Source: Desulfobacula sp. (lineage in GTDB: Bacteria > Desulfobacterota > Desulfobacteria > Desulfobacterales > Desulfobacteraceae). Taken from it: 64,000 bases of DNA. The DNA is taken from NCBI GenBank assembly GCA_023701135.1, contig JAMPXP010000007.1, positions 148,244-212,243 of the forward strand, read 5' to 3'. The notes beneath the pieces are model-generated. The model searched no databases. It worked only from the letters and a program-made list of their open reading frames with translations, and was not told the DNA's origin. How positions within the stretch are numbered: position 1 is the stretch's first letter; every line of letters begins with the position of its first letter. This document shows, piece by piece, positions 36,250 through 44,917 of this stretch. Made by a program: the position numbers and the translations under genes.

Positions 36250-37979
36250 ACATAATGGGGCTTCATGTGACCGGGAGTCAGACCTCAGCAATTTTGTTGC
36301 GTGATGGCGATATTATATGCGGTGCGGCAGAGGAGCGTTTTGACCGGATAAAACAAAGCAGGGCTTTTCCCCGGAAGGCAATACAGTATTGCCTGTCAAA
36401 GGCCGGGTTGAAGACAGTGGATGAGCTTGATGCTGTTGCAGTTTCATGGAACCCGGCAATCAATATGGCAAACATTAACTTGTCCGGATTTACCCAGTGG
36501 CGACGTTATGATCCTGAATGGCTCTATATTGTTCCCAACAATCTCATGGGATTGTCGAATTGCCGGGAGGCAAACTGTGACATGCTGTCTATGCTTTTCC
36601 CGGGCGGTCCTCTGTGCCCGGTGTATTATGTCGCTCATCACCGTGCCCACCTCGCCCATGCCGTCTATCAGAGTCCTTTTGAGAAATGCTTAGCTGTTTC
36701 AATTGACGAATATGGGGAATTGGCAAGTGTAACTGTTGCCCATTTTAGTAATGGCCGATTTACCATTCTGAAGGAAATTCCATACCCCAATTCGCTTGGC
36801 GTCTTCTTTGCCGCAATCACAGAATACTTGGGGTTCACCCCAAACTCAGACGAATGGAAGGTGATGGGGGCGGCAGCTTATGGTGATCCGGGTCGCTATA
36901 GATCTCAGATAGAAGATCTATTGGCTTGGGATGAGGCTAAGGGAGAATGGCAGCTTGATACCCGGTTGATTGAACACAGCAATATGAAACGGGGCGGATA
37001 CCTGAACGATATGCTTACGTCGAAAATCGGCATTCCCGTGCGCACTGCAGACGATGATCTGCTGCAACAGCACTACGATCTTGCCGCATCAGCCCAGGCT
37101 GTGTTTGAGCAGCGTCTATTCCAACTGGTTTCTCACTATGCCACAGCAGCCGGAGAAACAAATCTTGCCGCATCTGGCGGCTGCTTTATGAATTCGCTGG
37201 CCAATGGAAAGCTTATTGCTAATACGCCTGTAACCAAACTGTTCATCCCATATGCCGCAGCCGACAATGGAGGGGCCATGGGGGCGGCGCTGCATGTGTG
37301 GCATAATCACTATCATCACCCGCACCTTCGGTGTGCTGTGCCACCTTCTCCATATCTTGGGCCTGATTATTCCGATGAAGAGATTGAGGCAACGCTCAAA
37401 CGCTTTGGGTTGACATTCCGTAAGGTCGAAGAACCGGAACGCTTTTGTGCAGAGCAGTTGGCAGTAGGCAAGCTTGTAGGATGGTTTCAGGGATGCATGG
37501 AATATGGTGAAAGGGCCTTGGGGAACCGTTCTATCCTGGCTGATCCAAGAGATCCATCAATGAAGGAAAAGATAAATGCAGCCGTGAAATACCGTGAGGC
37601 GTTCCGGCCCTTTGCTCCTTCGATTCTGTTTGAACGGGTTTTGGAATATTTTGATATCCCTGAGGGAGTAGAGGTGCCTTATATGGAACAGGTATATCCG
37701 ATTCGGCCGGAGGTGCGTGATCGGATACCGGCTGTGGTACATGTTGACGGGACCGGAAGGCTGCAGACGGTTCACCCAGATATCAATCCGCTTTTCCATG
37801 GTTTGATCAGCGAATTTGAAAAAATTACGGGTATCCCTTTGATCTTGAATACGTCCTTTAACATACAAGGAGAGCCGGTCGTATGTTCACCCGCAGATGC
37901 TGTTAGGACATTCTATACTTGTGGGCTTAATACGCTTATAATAAGTAAGTACTGTATAGTGAAGGATAAGATATGTTAG
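36246..37979 (+). CDS. NodU/CmcH-family O-carbamoyltransferase
   Basis: Transfers a carbamoyl group from carbamoyl phosphate to a hydroxyl via a carbamoyl-adenylate. The 577-residue product has the N-terminal ASKHA half, with the conserved AHHRAHLAH at residues 130-138 (His131, 132, 135, 138), and SGGCFMN near 310-316, plus a C-terminal carbamoyl-transfer domain with CMEYGERALGNRSILADPR (about 417-435) and FRPFAPS. Family members decorate Nod factors and antibiotics; here a sugar hydroxyl of the polysaccharide is the likely target. It overlaps the next methyltransferase by seven bases. Confidence 0.9.
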   Translation: MNIMGLHVTGSQTSAILLRDGDIICGAAEERFDRIKQSRAFPRKAIQYCLSKAGLKTVDELDAVAVSWNPAINMANINLSGFTQWRRYDPEWLYIVPNNLMGLSNCREANCDMLSMLFPGGPLCPVYYVAHHRAHLAHAVYQSPFEKCLAVSIDEYGELASVTVAHFSNGRFTILKEIPYPNSLGVFFAAITEYLGFTPNSDEWKVMGAAAYGDPGRYRSQIEDLLAWDEAKGEWQLDTRLIEHSNMKRGGYLNDMLTSKIGIPVRTADDDLLQQHYDLAASAQAVFEQRLFQLVSHYATAAGETNLAASGGCFMNSLANGKLIANTPVTKLFIPYAAADNGGAMGAALHVWHNHYHHPHLRCAVPPSPYLGPDYSDEEIEATLKRFGLTFRKVEEPERFCAEQLAVGKLVGWFQGCMEYGERALGNRSILADPRDPSMKEKINAAVKYREAFRPFAPSILFERVLEYFDIPEGVEVPYMEQVYPIRPEVRDRIPAVVHVDGTGRLQTVHPDINPLFHGLISEFEKITGIPLILNTSFNIQGEPVVCSPADAVRTFYTCGLNTLIISKYCIVKDKIC

Positions 37980-39205
37980 ATGCAAGATTCCTTTCAACTT
38001 TAGTATGTCCGTTATGCCATAATCAAGTTATGGAGAATAATGGGCTACTCCAATGTTCTAAATGCAAGTACCAGTGTAATATTAATAATGATATACCAGA
38101 TTTCACTGATGCATGTGGCGGTGAAGATGATATTAGTAAATTAAAAATACAAGAATCATACCTTAATTATCTTAATTTGCAAAAGGTAGGCATTTTTTAT
38201 ATACCATATGTAAATTACGATGTAATGAAGCTATATTTGAAAAAAACACCCTCATTTTTTAATAAATTACTAATTAAATTTCATCTCCATCATCCAGCCG
38301 TAATAAAATCAATAAAAACGCATCATAAATTATTCGATATTATTCATAATACCATTGAAGCAGATTCTAAGAAATCGCTATATGAAACTGATTACATTAA
38401 ATATTTAGAATTGTACGGATACAAACCATTTCTAGCCTATTTCAAGTTTTTAGAAGGGCAATTATTTAGGCATTTAAGCGATACATATTTTGGCGAGAAC
38501 ACTATGGAAATTGGAGTTTCAGATTCAAAAACAAGTAATCTTCACTTTTTCAGCAAATATATAGAATTTGGTACTGACTATACAGGATCAAGACTCCATT
38601 CAGGGCTTCATAGGAACAAGTATCTATTTTCTAGTTCAGCCAAGGCATTGCCAATAAAAAGTAATTGTATGAAATCTGTTTTTCTTGTTCATATTTTTGA
38701 TGATTTGAATTTTGATATTAAATATGCATTACAAGAAATCAATAGAGTATTGATTGACGGTGGCTATGTTATTTTTTCATGCTCAAACGACAAATATGTT
38801 TCCCACCAAACTCATAATAAAATTAGCAAGCTCATACGCATGAGTAAAAATGATTTCGAAAAATATAAAAAAATGCGGTATCCAGAGATAAATATACTAA
38901 CAAAAGATGAACTTAACTTAGCACTTATTTCAACCGGATTTGAAATTGTTGAATATATCGAATTTCAAGATATAGAACATTCATGGTTATGGGATATTGG
39001 ACTGACTATAGAGGTGGGTAATGGTAAAATTAGATATCATAAACTTGAAGACGAAAGTTCAAGAAAACATTACATTGACCATATAATAATGAGCTTGGAT
39101 AAATTATATAATGATGAATTACGCAAAAGCCAAGATGGTATATTAGACGGGATGCATTACTTATGTATTGCAAAAAAGAATGATAGCTCCATTAAACAAG
39201 GATAA
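37973..39205 (+). CDS. Zinc-ribbon-led methyltransferase-like protein
   Basis: A 410-residue protein with an N-terminal Trm112-like zinc ribbon: Cys12-x-x-Cys15 and Cys28-x-x-Cys31, followed by NNDIPDF. A long central helical part is not recognised. The class I methyltransferase fold begins near 185 with MEIGVSDSKTSNLHFF, where the usual Gly-rich motif I is degenerate, and continues with ALPIKSNCMKSVFLVHIFDDL and EINRVLIDGGYVIFS. It may bind SAM poorly or not at all. It opens the AT-richest part of the window: the 60 bases from 38221 hold 11 G+C. Confidence 0.65.
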   Translation: MLDARFLSTLVCPLCHNQVMENNGLLQCSKCKYQCNINNDIPDFTDACGGEDDISKLKIQESYLNYLNLQKVGIFYIPYVNYDVMKLYLKKTPSFFNKLLIKFHLHHPAVIKSIKTHHKLFDIIHNTIEADSKKSLYETDYIKYLELYGYKPFLAYFKFLEGQLFRHLSDTYFGENTMEIGVSDSKTSNLHFFSKYIEFGTDYTGSRLHSGLHRNKYLFSSSAKALPIKSNCMKSVFLVHIFDDLNFDIKYALQEINRVLIDGGYVIFSCSNDKYVSHQTHNKISKLIRMSKNDFEKYKKMRYPEINILTKDELNLALISTGFEIVEYIEFQDIEHSWLWDIGLTIEVGNGKIRYHKLEDESSRKHYIDHIIMSLDKLYNDELRKSQDGILDGMHYLCIAKKNDSSIKQG

Positions 39206-39214
39206 TTGTTACTC

Positions 39215-40081
39215 ATGTCATTTGGTTATTTGAAGCCGAAAATTACTGCTTCCGTTACCGATTCGCCACAACAGTGGTGCAATGAATTAAGAAAGCAAAT
39301 TGAAGGCTTTAACAATCTATTAAAACGCATTCAAGTAAAAGCCGTAAAAGAAATGCTGAATCTAAGCACTGATCATGCGGTTCTAGAACTGGGAGCAGGT
39401 ACATCTATAGGATATGCAGTTGAATTTTCAAAACTTGTTCGTAAATATATTGCGACGGATATTGCTGACTTGAAATCTATAAATGAAGGATATAAACTGC
39501 CTGCAAGTCTAACGCTGCGTTCGTGTGATGCACATTCATTGCCTTTTAATGACAATATGTTTGATATCGTGTTAATGTCTGAAGTAATCTCGGTGCTCAA
39601 GGATCCGATCAAGGCATTGCATGAGGTGCGACGCGTACTGAGACCGAAAGGGCGAGTGGTGATCGTAAGTGGCGGTCAATACCTGCATGTGAAGGATTTT
39701 TACACTTCCCGAAACCCCTTGGTACGTAGACTGCTGAAAAAAGGAATAAAGTTTGGGCACATACCTCCTACATATGCAGAATACCATGCAAATCTGATAA
39801 GGTATCATGGCACGAACAAGGATTATTTTTACGACAGGGAAGCTTTCATAAAGAATGTGCTAATCAAAGCGGACTTCAAAATAGAGGAAACAGCATATTC
39901 TGTGAGAAGGTATGCGAATTTATTATATCAGTACCTCTGTTTTTCCAGATTATGCAATACAGGAAATATACTGCTTAGTCGTAATTATATTTATTATTTG
40001 CCTTTGCTGATCCTGCTCGATAAATTAAAAGGAAGCAATAAAGGGATGGCGTTTCTTACATCCGCTTTGAATACAAAGTAA
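39215..40081 (+). CDS. Class I SAM-dependent methyltransferase
   Basis: A 288-residue methyltransferase with motif I VLELGAGTSIGYA near 53-65, DIVLMSEVISVLKDP near 115-129 and an EVRRVLRPKGRVVIVSGG segment near 135-152. ATG 39215 was chosen because AAGGA at about 39198 is at a usable distance; a TTG at 39206 lies too close to that site. It follows the zinc-ribbon-led protein with no gap beyond ten bases and is equally AT-rich. The acceptor is unknown. Confidence 0.75.
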   Translation: MSFGYLKPKITASVTDSPQQWCNELRKQIEGFNNLLKRIQVKAVKEMLNLSTDHAVLELGAGTSIGYAVEFSKLVRKYIATDIADLKSINEGYKLPASLTLRSCDAHSLPFNDNMFDIVLMSEVISVLKDPIKALHEVRRVLRPKGRVVIVSGGQYLHVKDFYTSRNPLVRRLLKKGIKFGHIPPTYAEYHANLIRYHGTNKDYFYDREAFIKNVLIKADFKIEETAYSVRRYANLLYQYLCFSRLCNTGNILLSRNYIYYLPLLILLDKLKGSNKGMAFLTSALNTK

Positions 40082-40125
40082 ATGAACATGGATATCTATC
40101 CATTTTAGATTGAGGTACAAATTAA

Positions 40126-42405
40126 ATGAAAATTCTCTTTTTTAAAATCAAGTCTATATTAACAGAAGAAAATCGCTTCGGACGAAGAACATGGTCTGAA
40201 ATGCCATCAAGCATATTGCTATCTGCATCTTATTTGGATGCTGCTAATATTTCGTTGGATTTGTTGAACGAAGAGTCTTATGACGAGACTTCTTTTAGTT
40301 ATTATGACCTTGTTTTTCAATGGGTTAGCCTTGCCGACGGTTTATATGAATCTTTAGACTACTTTCGTGTGGCGAAAAATGCAGGATGCAAGACTGCAAT
40401 GGTTCTTTTTGATGATTGGGAGGGGATGCAGCAAGAAATTATACGAGATTATCAATTTGTAGATTTTGGAATACGTGGCTGGGATCTTGAAGAAACTATA
40501 CGCCAACTTATTGTCTGTTTAGATCATGGCAAAGACCACTATAACATTCCAGGATTGGTTTATCAAAATGCCGGTAGCGTTATCGATAATGGTAGAGCAG
40601 TATTTTTTAAAGATTCCTTAACGCATCTCGTAAGTTCAAAAAAATGGATGAATATTTTAAATCCTCAATTATATGAACATATTTCGATAAGAGTTTCGTC
40701 AGGCTGTGCATTCCGATGCACTTTTTGTCATATTGGAGGTAGACCATCTCGTTTTAGAAATTATCGAGATGTTGTTGATGAACTTAATGTTTTGAAATCT
40801 GGAAGCCACGTGAAGTTGCTTTCAGCAGATGTATTGTCCAACGCAGAATGGGTATATAGTTTATGTAAAGAAATCATTGATAGGCAAATAGTAGTTAGTT
40901 GGGAAACTGATATAAGGCTAACTAGTATTAAGGAAGATTCGTTACTTCAATTAATGAAGATAGCGGGTTGCAAAGAGTTAACAGTCGGCGTTGAGAGTTT
41001 CCATCCAAACATTATGAAGGCAATACGAAAAGGATATTATATTGAATCTATTATACCAACCTTTGAACGTATATTGAAGATCGGCATTCAACCGAGTTTC
41101 AGTATGCTATTAGGCCATCCATTAGATTCAAATGAGACACTCAATGCAACTTTTCATTGCTTATCTCGGTTACCCAAAGGAGTCAAGGTTCTCTGTGCTC
41201 AATATTTAAGACCTTTACCTGGCACACAAATCGAGGCAGAAGCCATTGAGATGTTATTATTAGATAAACCACTTCCATATACAGAGTTCGTTAAATCAAG
41301 AGACAAGCCAAATTTACCCACAAAATATCTTTCTAAAGATGAATTAATTGCTTGGCAGAGGATATTGAGCAATGAAGTCGCAAGAATAAACAGCATGAAT
41401 GATAGTCAAAGTGATATAGTTAGCACCGAAGACGGCAGCAGTGAAATAGAAAGGGAGTTCATCTCTAAAAGCAGTCATTACGCATTTAATATAGTACCTA
41501 ATGTCAAGGCAGTATTGAAAAGGGTACTTCCTGGAAAATTAGTAGCGAAATTAGCCGCCATTAAACATTGTAATAATATCCCTGTTGAAGCCGGCAAGAA
41601 CACTAATGTCAGAACACATGAAGATAATTTCCGGCCTGAATCTATCCTTTCAATTGCACCCCACAATGTCAGATTGTATGAGTATTTAATAGGTTATTTA
41701 TTGGATAGAGGTTATAGATTTATTACCCTGAAAGATATTGAATCGGTTTCCCCCGAAGATGGAAATAAATATGTAATACTTCGGCATGATATCGATTTCT
41801 TTCCTGAGAAAACAGATCTGCTTGTTAACATAGAAAAAAAATATGATATTAAATCTGAATTATACGTTATTCTGGATAAATCATATTATAATATAGAGAG
41901 TTATAGTAAGTATTTCAATGAGCTGCATGATCAGGGATTTCTTGTAGGACTTCATACTCTTGCACCTAATAGAAAAGATTTTATTTCCGAATTGAGAACA
42001 GAAATAATGCAGTTTGAAGATATTCTTGGGATATCTCCTGCCTATTTTACCATTCATGGCATATGCCCTTCACCTGAATTCTGGAACGAAAAACGTCAAG
42101 AATTTATTTCATGCTTGAGCAGACTAAGAAAAAACTTTGGCATTATTGATTCACATAATTTCCACGATGAAATAGGTTGGATAGAAGATACGGGTGTCGG
42201 GGGAGAATTATGCTATATTAGAAAAAAGTGGTTGCAGCCTGAAATAGTTGGATCTCAGATTACGGGGGTTCTCACACATCAGTTGCACTGGGAAAATCCG
42301 TGTGTTCCATGGGATATTTCAGCAGATGGAATTAAAGAACACCATGAAATATTGGAATTTATCAATATTGCACAAAATGGCTTACGGAAGGCACTCCAAA
42401 AATAA
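40126..42405 (+). CDS. Radical SAM protein fused to a NodB-like deacetylase domain
   Basis: A 759-residue fusion with no simple named counterpart. Residues 1-150 have a degenerate Rossmann-like fold in the place where B12-type radical SAM proteins carry the cobalamin domain. The radical SAM core has CAFRCTFC with Cys194, Cys198 and Cys201 for the 4Fe-4S cluster, and DIRLTS and VGVESFHPN downstream. After a linker (about 430-500) the C-terminus (about 520-759) has polysaccharide-deacetylase features: RHDID at 553-557, GLHT near 606, TIHG near 640. It may couple a radical step to deacetylation of one sugar. Confidence 0.75.
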   Translation: MKILFFKIKSILTEENRFGRRTWSEMPSSILLSASYLDAANISLDLLNEESYDETSFSYYDLVFQWVSLADGLYESLDYFRVAKNAGCKTAMVLFDDWEGMQQEIIRDYQFVDFGIRGWDLEETIRQLIVCLDHGKDHYNIPGLVYQNAGSVIDNGRAVFFKDSLTHLVSSKKWMNILNPQLYEHISIRVSSGCAFRCTFCHIGGRPSRFRNYRDVVDELNVLKSGSHVKLLSADVLSNAEWVYSLCKEIIDRQIVVSWETDIRLTSIKEDSLLQLMKIAGCKELTVGVESFHPNIMKAIRKGYYIESIIPTFERILKIGIQPSFSMLLGHPLDSNETLNATFHCLSRLPKGVKVLCAQYLRPLPGTQIEAEAIEMLLLDKPLPYTEFVKSRDKPNLPTKYLSKDELIAWQRILSNEVARINSMNDSQSDIVSTEDGSSEIEREFISKSSHYAFNIVPNVKAVLKRVLPGKLVAKLAAIKHCNNIPVEAGKNTNVRTHEDNFRPESILSIAPHNVRLYEYLIGYLLDRGYRFITLKDIESVSPEDGNKYVILRHDIDFFPEKTDLLVNIEKKYDIKSELYVILDKSYYNIESYSKYFNELHDQGFLVGLHTLAPNRKDFISELRTEIMQFEDILGISPAYFTIHGICPSPEFWNEKRQEFISCLSRLRKNFGIIDSHNFHDEIGWIEDTGVGGELCYIRKKWLQPEIVGSQITGVLTHQLHWENPCVPWDISADGIKEHHEILEFINIAQNGLRKALQK

Positions 42406-42447
42406 TTTTCCCACGATTTTATTACTGCCAACCTTGGAGGAATATTT

Positions 42448-44004
42448 ATGGATAGAATTAATGTACTGCTAATAAATCCTGCCTCATATGAGGATAGATT
42501 TGATCAAAAGTTATCTCCATACAAATTTTTTCCTTTCAGCATTCTATATCCATTGAATTTTGTTAAAAAGAAGAATATATGCGAGATTGATTATTATGAT
42601 ATTGTTATTGATGGCAAAGATAATTTACTGGATTTAATCAGAAAACAAAATTTTGATTTGATAGGTTTTACTTCGTCACCTGAGGTGAGGTTTTATACAA
42701 TTGATTTGATCAGGGATATTAAATGTATATCGCCAAATTCAAAAATCGTAGTAGGCGGCTATTTCTTTAGTCAAACCGGAAGCGAAGCTTTAGAAAACGT
42801 TCCTGAAATTGATTATATTGTGATTGGTGAAGGAGAGATAACGCTCTATGAGCTTGTTATGTATTTAAACGGACAATTATCAGACCTAAGTGAAGTTGAT
42901 GGTTTGTGCTACAGAGATAACGGCAATATCATAAAGAATAAATCCAGAAAGCCATCTAAAAGTATCGATGAGTTTGTCATTGATTATGATCTAATTTACA
43001 AGCCGGATTATGATTATCTTTTTCCACTGAAAAATTGGGAGGCCCATGAGGATATTAGGGCGTTTCCAATCATGTTCGGAAGAGGTTGCAATAATAAATG
43101 TATTTTTTGTATGCATCGTCATTTACCATATAGAGTTATTTCTTTTGATAAGGCAGTAGAGCAAATCAAGTTTGCTATAAATAAATTCGATACAAAATAT
43201 TTTATTTTTACAGATCCTTCCTTTACTGAAAGAACATCTTTTGTAATAAAATTATGTAATTATTTAATCGAAAACAAAATAGATATAAAGTGGTATTGCG
43301 AAGCTAGGGCGGACACGCCTCCTAAACTGTTAAGATTGATGGCCCGCGCTGGCTGTATAAGTGTTGATTTCGCATTAGAATCAGGATCAGACAAGGTGCT
43401 TAGAAAATTAAAAAAGAAGATCGATGTAGGCAAAATTAAGGAGTTTGCCAAAATTTGCAAGAAATGCGGTATTCGTGCATCATACTTTACGATGATATCA
43501 ATGCCTGATGAAACAATAGATGATGTTAATAAGACCATGAACGTTATTAAGAAGCTTCTGAAGTATGATATGTCGACATCAATTGCTCCTTTGCTGATTT
43601 TTCCCAAAACAGAATTAGAGCAATTGGCAATTGAGCGTGGAGTCATTCCGGAAGACTTTTCCTGGTATGACAGAAGCTTTAAGTGCGAATATAAATTTAT
43701 GACTCCCAGAGAGGAAATAATGCCGCATTATATTGAGGGACTTTCTGAATCCCAAATTTGTGATTGCCTTCAAATGCATGGTGAAATATTATCATCGTAT
43801 TTTACGAAGAAACAGGTGGGACCATTGTGGAAGCACCGTTTTTTAAATTTTTCATTGTGGAAGCACCGTTATCTTTACACCGTTAATTATATCAACGGCA
43901 ATAGATTATTCAGAAAAATAAACAGATTGCCAAGACCAAGCGATATCCGAAAACTCTATGATCTTATGGTCGGTTTTTTTAGAGGGATAAAGCATATTAA
44001 ATAG
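42448..44004 (+). CDS. B12-binding-domain radical SAM protein
   Basis: A 518-residue radical SAM enzyme of class B type. The N-terminal B12-binding-like domain (about 1-150) contains DLIGFTSSPEVR and IVVGGYFFSQTG, and VIGEGEITLYEL near 127-138. The cluster motif is CNNKCIFC with Cys214, Cys218 and Cys221; the core continues with TDPSFTERT and CEARADTPPK and DFALESGSD. A helical C-terminus follows, with a repeated LWKHR segment (43823-43870). The common DxHxxG motif for the cobalamin ligand is not visible, so cobalamin binding is uncertain. Substrate unknown. Confidence 0.78.
   Translation: MDRINVLLINPASYEDRFDQKLSPYKFFPFSILYPLNFVKKKNICEIDYYDIVIDGKDNLLDLIRKQNFDLIGFTSSPEVRFYTIDLIRDIKCISPNSKIVVGGYFFSQTGSEALENVPEIDYIVIGEGEITLYELVMYLNGQLSDLSEVDGLCYRDNGNIIKNKSRKPSKSIDEFVIDYDLIYKPDYDYLFPLKNWEAHEDIRAFPIMFGRGCNNKCIFCMHRHLPYRVISFDKAVEQIKFAINKFDTKYFIFTDPSFTERTSFVIKLCNYLIENKIDIKWYCEARADTPPKLLRLMARAGCISVDFALESGSDKVLRKLKKKIDVGKIKEFAKICKKCGIRASYFTMISMPDETIDDVNKTMNVIKKLLKYDMSTSIAPLLIFPKTELEQLAIERGVIPEDFSWYDRSFKCEYKFMTPREEIMPHYIEGLSESQICDCLQMHGEILSSYFTKKQVGPLWKHRFLNFSLWKHRYLYTVNYINGNRLFRKINRLPRPSDIRKLYDLMVGFFRGIKHIK
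43823..43870 (+). repeat. 18-base direct repeat inside a radical SAM gene
   Basis: The same 18 bases (CATTGTGGAAGCACCGTT) occur at 43823-43840 and 43853-43870, 30 bases apart, so the phase is kept and the protein gains LWKHRFLNFS followed by LWKHRYLYTV. It looks like a recent in-frame tandem duplication of about 30 bases, with partial divergence of the intervening half. Confidence 0.8.
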
Positions 44005-44197
44005 TCGTGGTTATTATAGTACTTGTTAGGCCTATTATCGATAAAGTTCACAGATAGGCCATGAGATGTTTCAATGATATCTGATTTCAATCTCATATTT
44101 TGAAACTCAACTGGAGGTATGGATTTGAGAAAGGACATTTTTATAAATTCGGATTATTCAAAGGTTTCTTGATATCGTTATAGGAGCGATTTGATTT

Positions 44198-44917
44198 ATG
44201 CGATTTGCTTCCCTTGCTTCGATTGATATAAAGAACAAAGCAGATTGGCAGGATCGGTTCTATTTGACATTTGATGTTGATTGGGCCTCGGATGAGGTCT
44301 TGGCATATGCAATCGATATGGTAGAACAATCCGGTGTCGCTGCCACCTGGTTTATAACGCACGAGACTCATATGCTTTCACGTCTTCGAGCAAATCCGCT
44401 GTTCGAACTTGGCATTCACCCGAATTTTAATGCATTGCTTATCGGGCAGGCTGAAAAGGGAGAAGACCACTGTTCGATCATCAAGCGCCTGCTTGATATT
44501 GTGCCGGAGGCAAAAACGGTAAGAAGCCATAGCCTGACACAATCAACCCATCTGTTGAATATGTTTGTTGAATTGGGTCTAACTCATGACAGTAATGTTT
44601 TTATACCATGGCACGCCGGTGGAGAACTTTATCCTTGGCAAAATTGGAACGGCTTGACCCGTATACCTTACTGCTGGGAAGATCATGTGGCCATAATTAC
44701 CAATCGCTTTGACCTGGATGGCGTCTGTGCTGCAAAGGGGATACGGGTGCTTGACTTTCACCCTATTCATCTTGCGCTGAATACGGATTCGATTGAACGG
44801 TATGAAAAGGCCAAACCTTTTCAGCGCGATTGGAAAATCCTATGTAATATGGCTAATAAGGGAGATGGTGTAAGGACGTCCCTTGAAATATTGTTGTCAA
44901 AAGGAGCAGAAGATTGA
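44198..44917 (+). CDS. NodB-like polysaccharide deacetylase
   Basis: A 239-residue enzyme of the carbohydrate esterase 4-like type, expected to remove an N-acetyl group. The acidic motif TFDVDW gives Asp26 and Asp28; a second motif GIHPNFN at 72-78 has His74. A RSHSLTQS segment near 108-115 adds the His-containing strand, and a late LDFHPIHLA near 193-201 is the HxxH-type region of the fold. It ends in TTGA shared with the next gene, a formyltransferase, so the two are translationally coupled. Cytoplasmic, since there is no signal peptide: it should act on a nucleotide- or lipid-linked sugar. Confidence 0.8.
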   Translation: MRFASLASIDIKNKADWQDRFYLTFDVDWASDEVLAYAIDMVEQSGVAATWFITHETHMLSRLRANPLFELGIHPNFNALLIGQAEKGEDHCSIIKRLLDIVPEAKTVRSHSLTQSTHLLNMFVELGLTHDSNVFIPWHAGGELYPWQNWNGLTRIPYCWEDHVAIITNRFDLDGVCAAKGIRVLDFHPIHLALNTDSIERYEKAKPFQRDWKILCNMANKGDGVRTSLEILLSKGAED

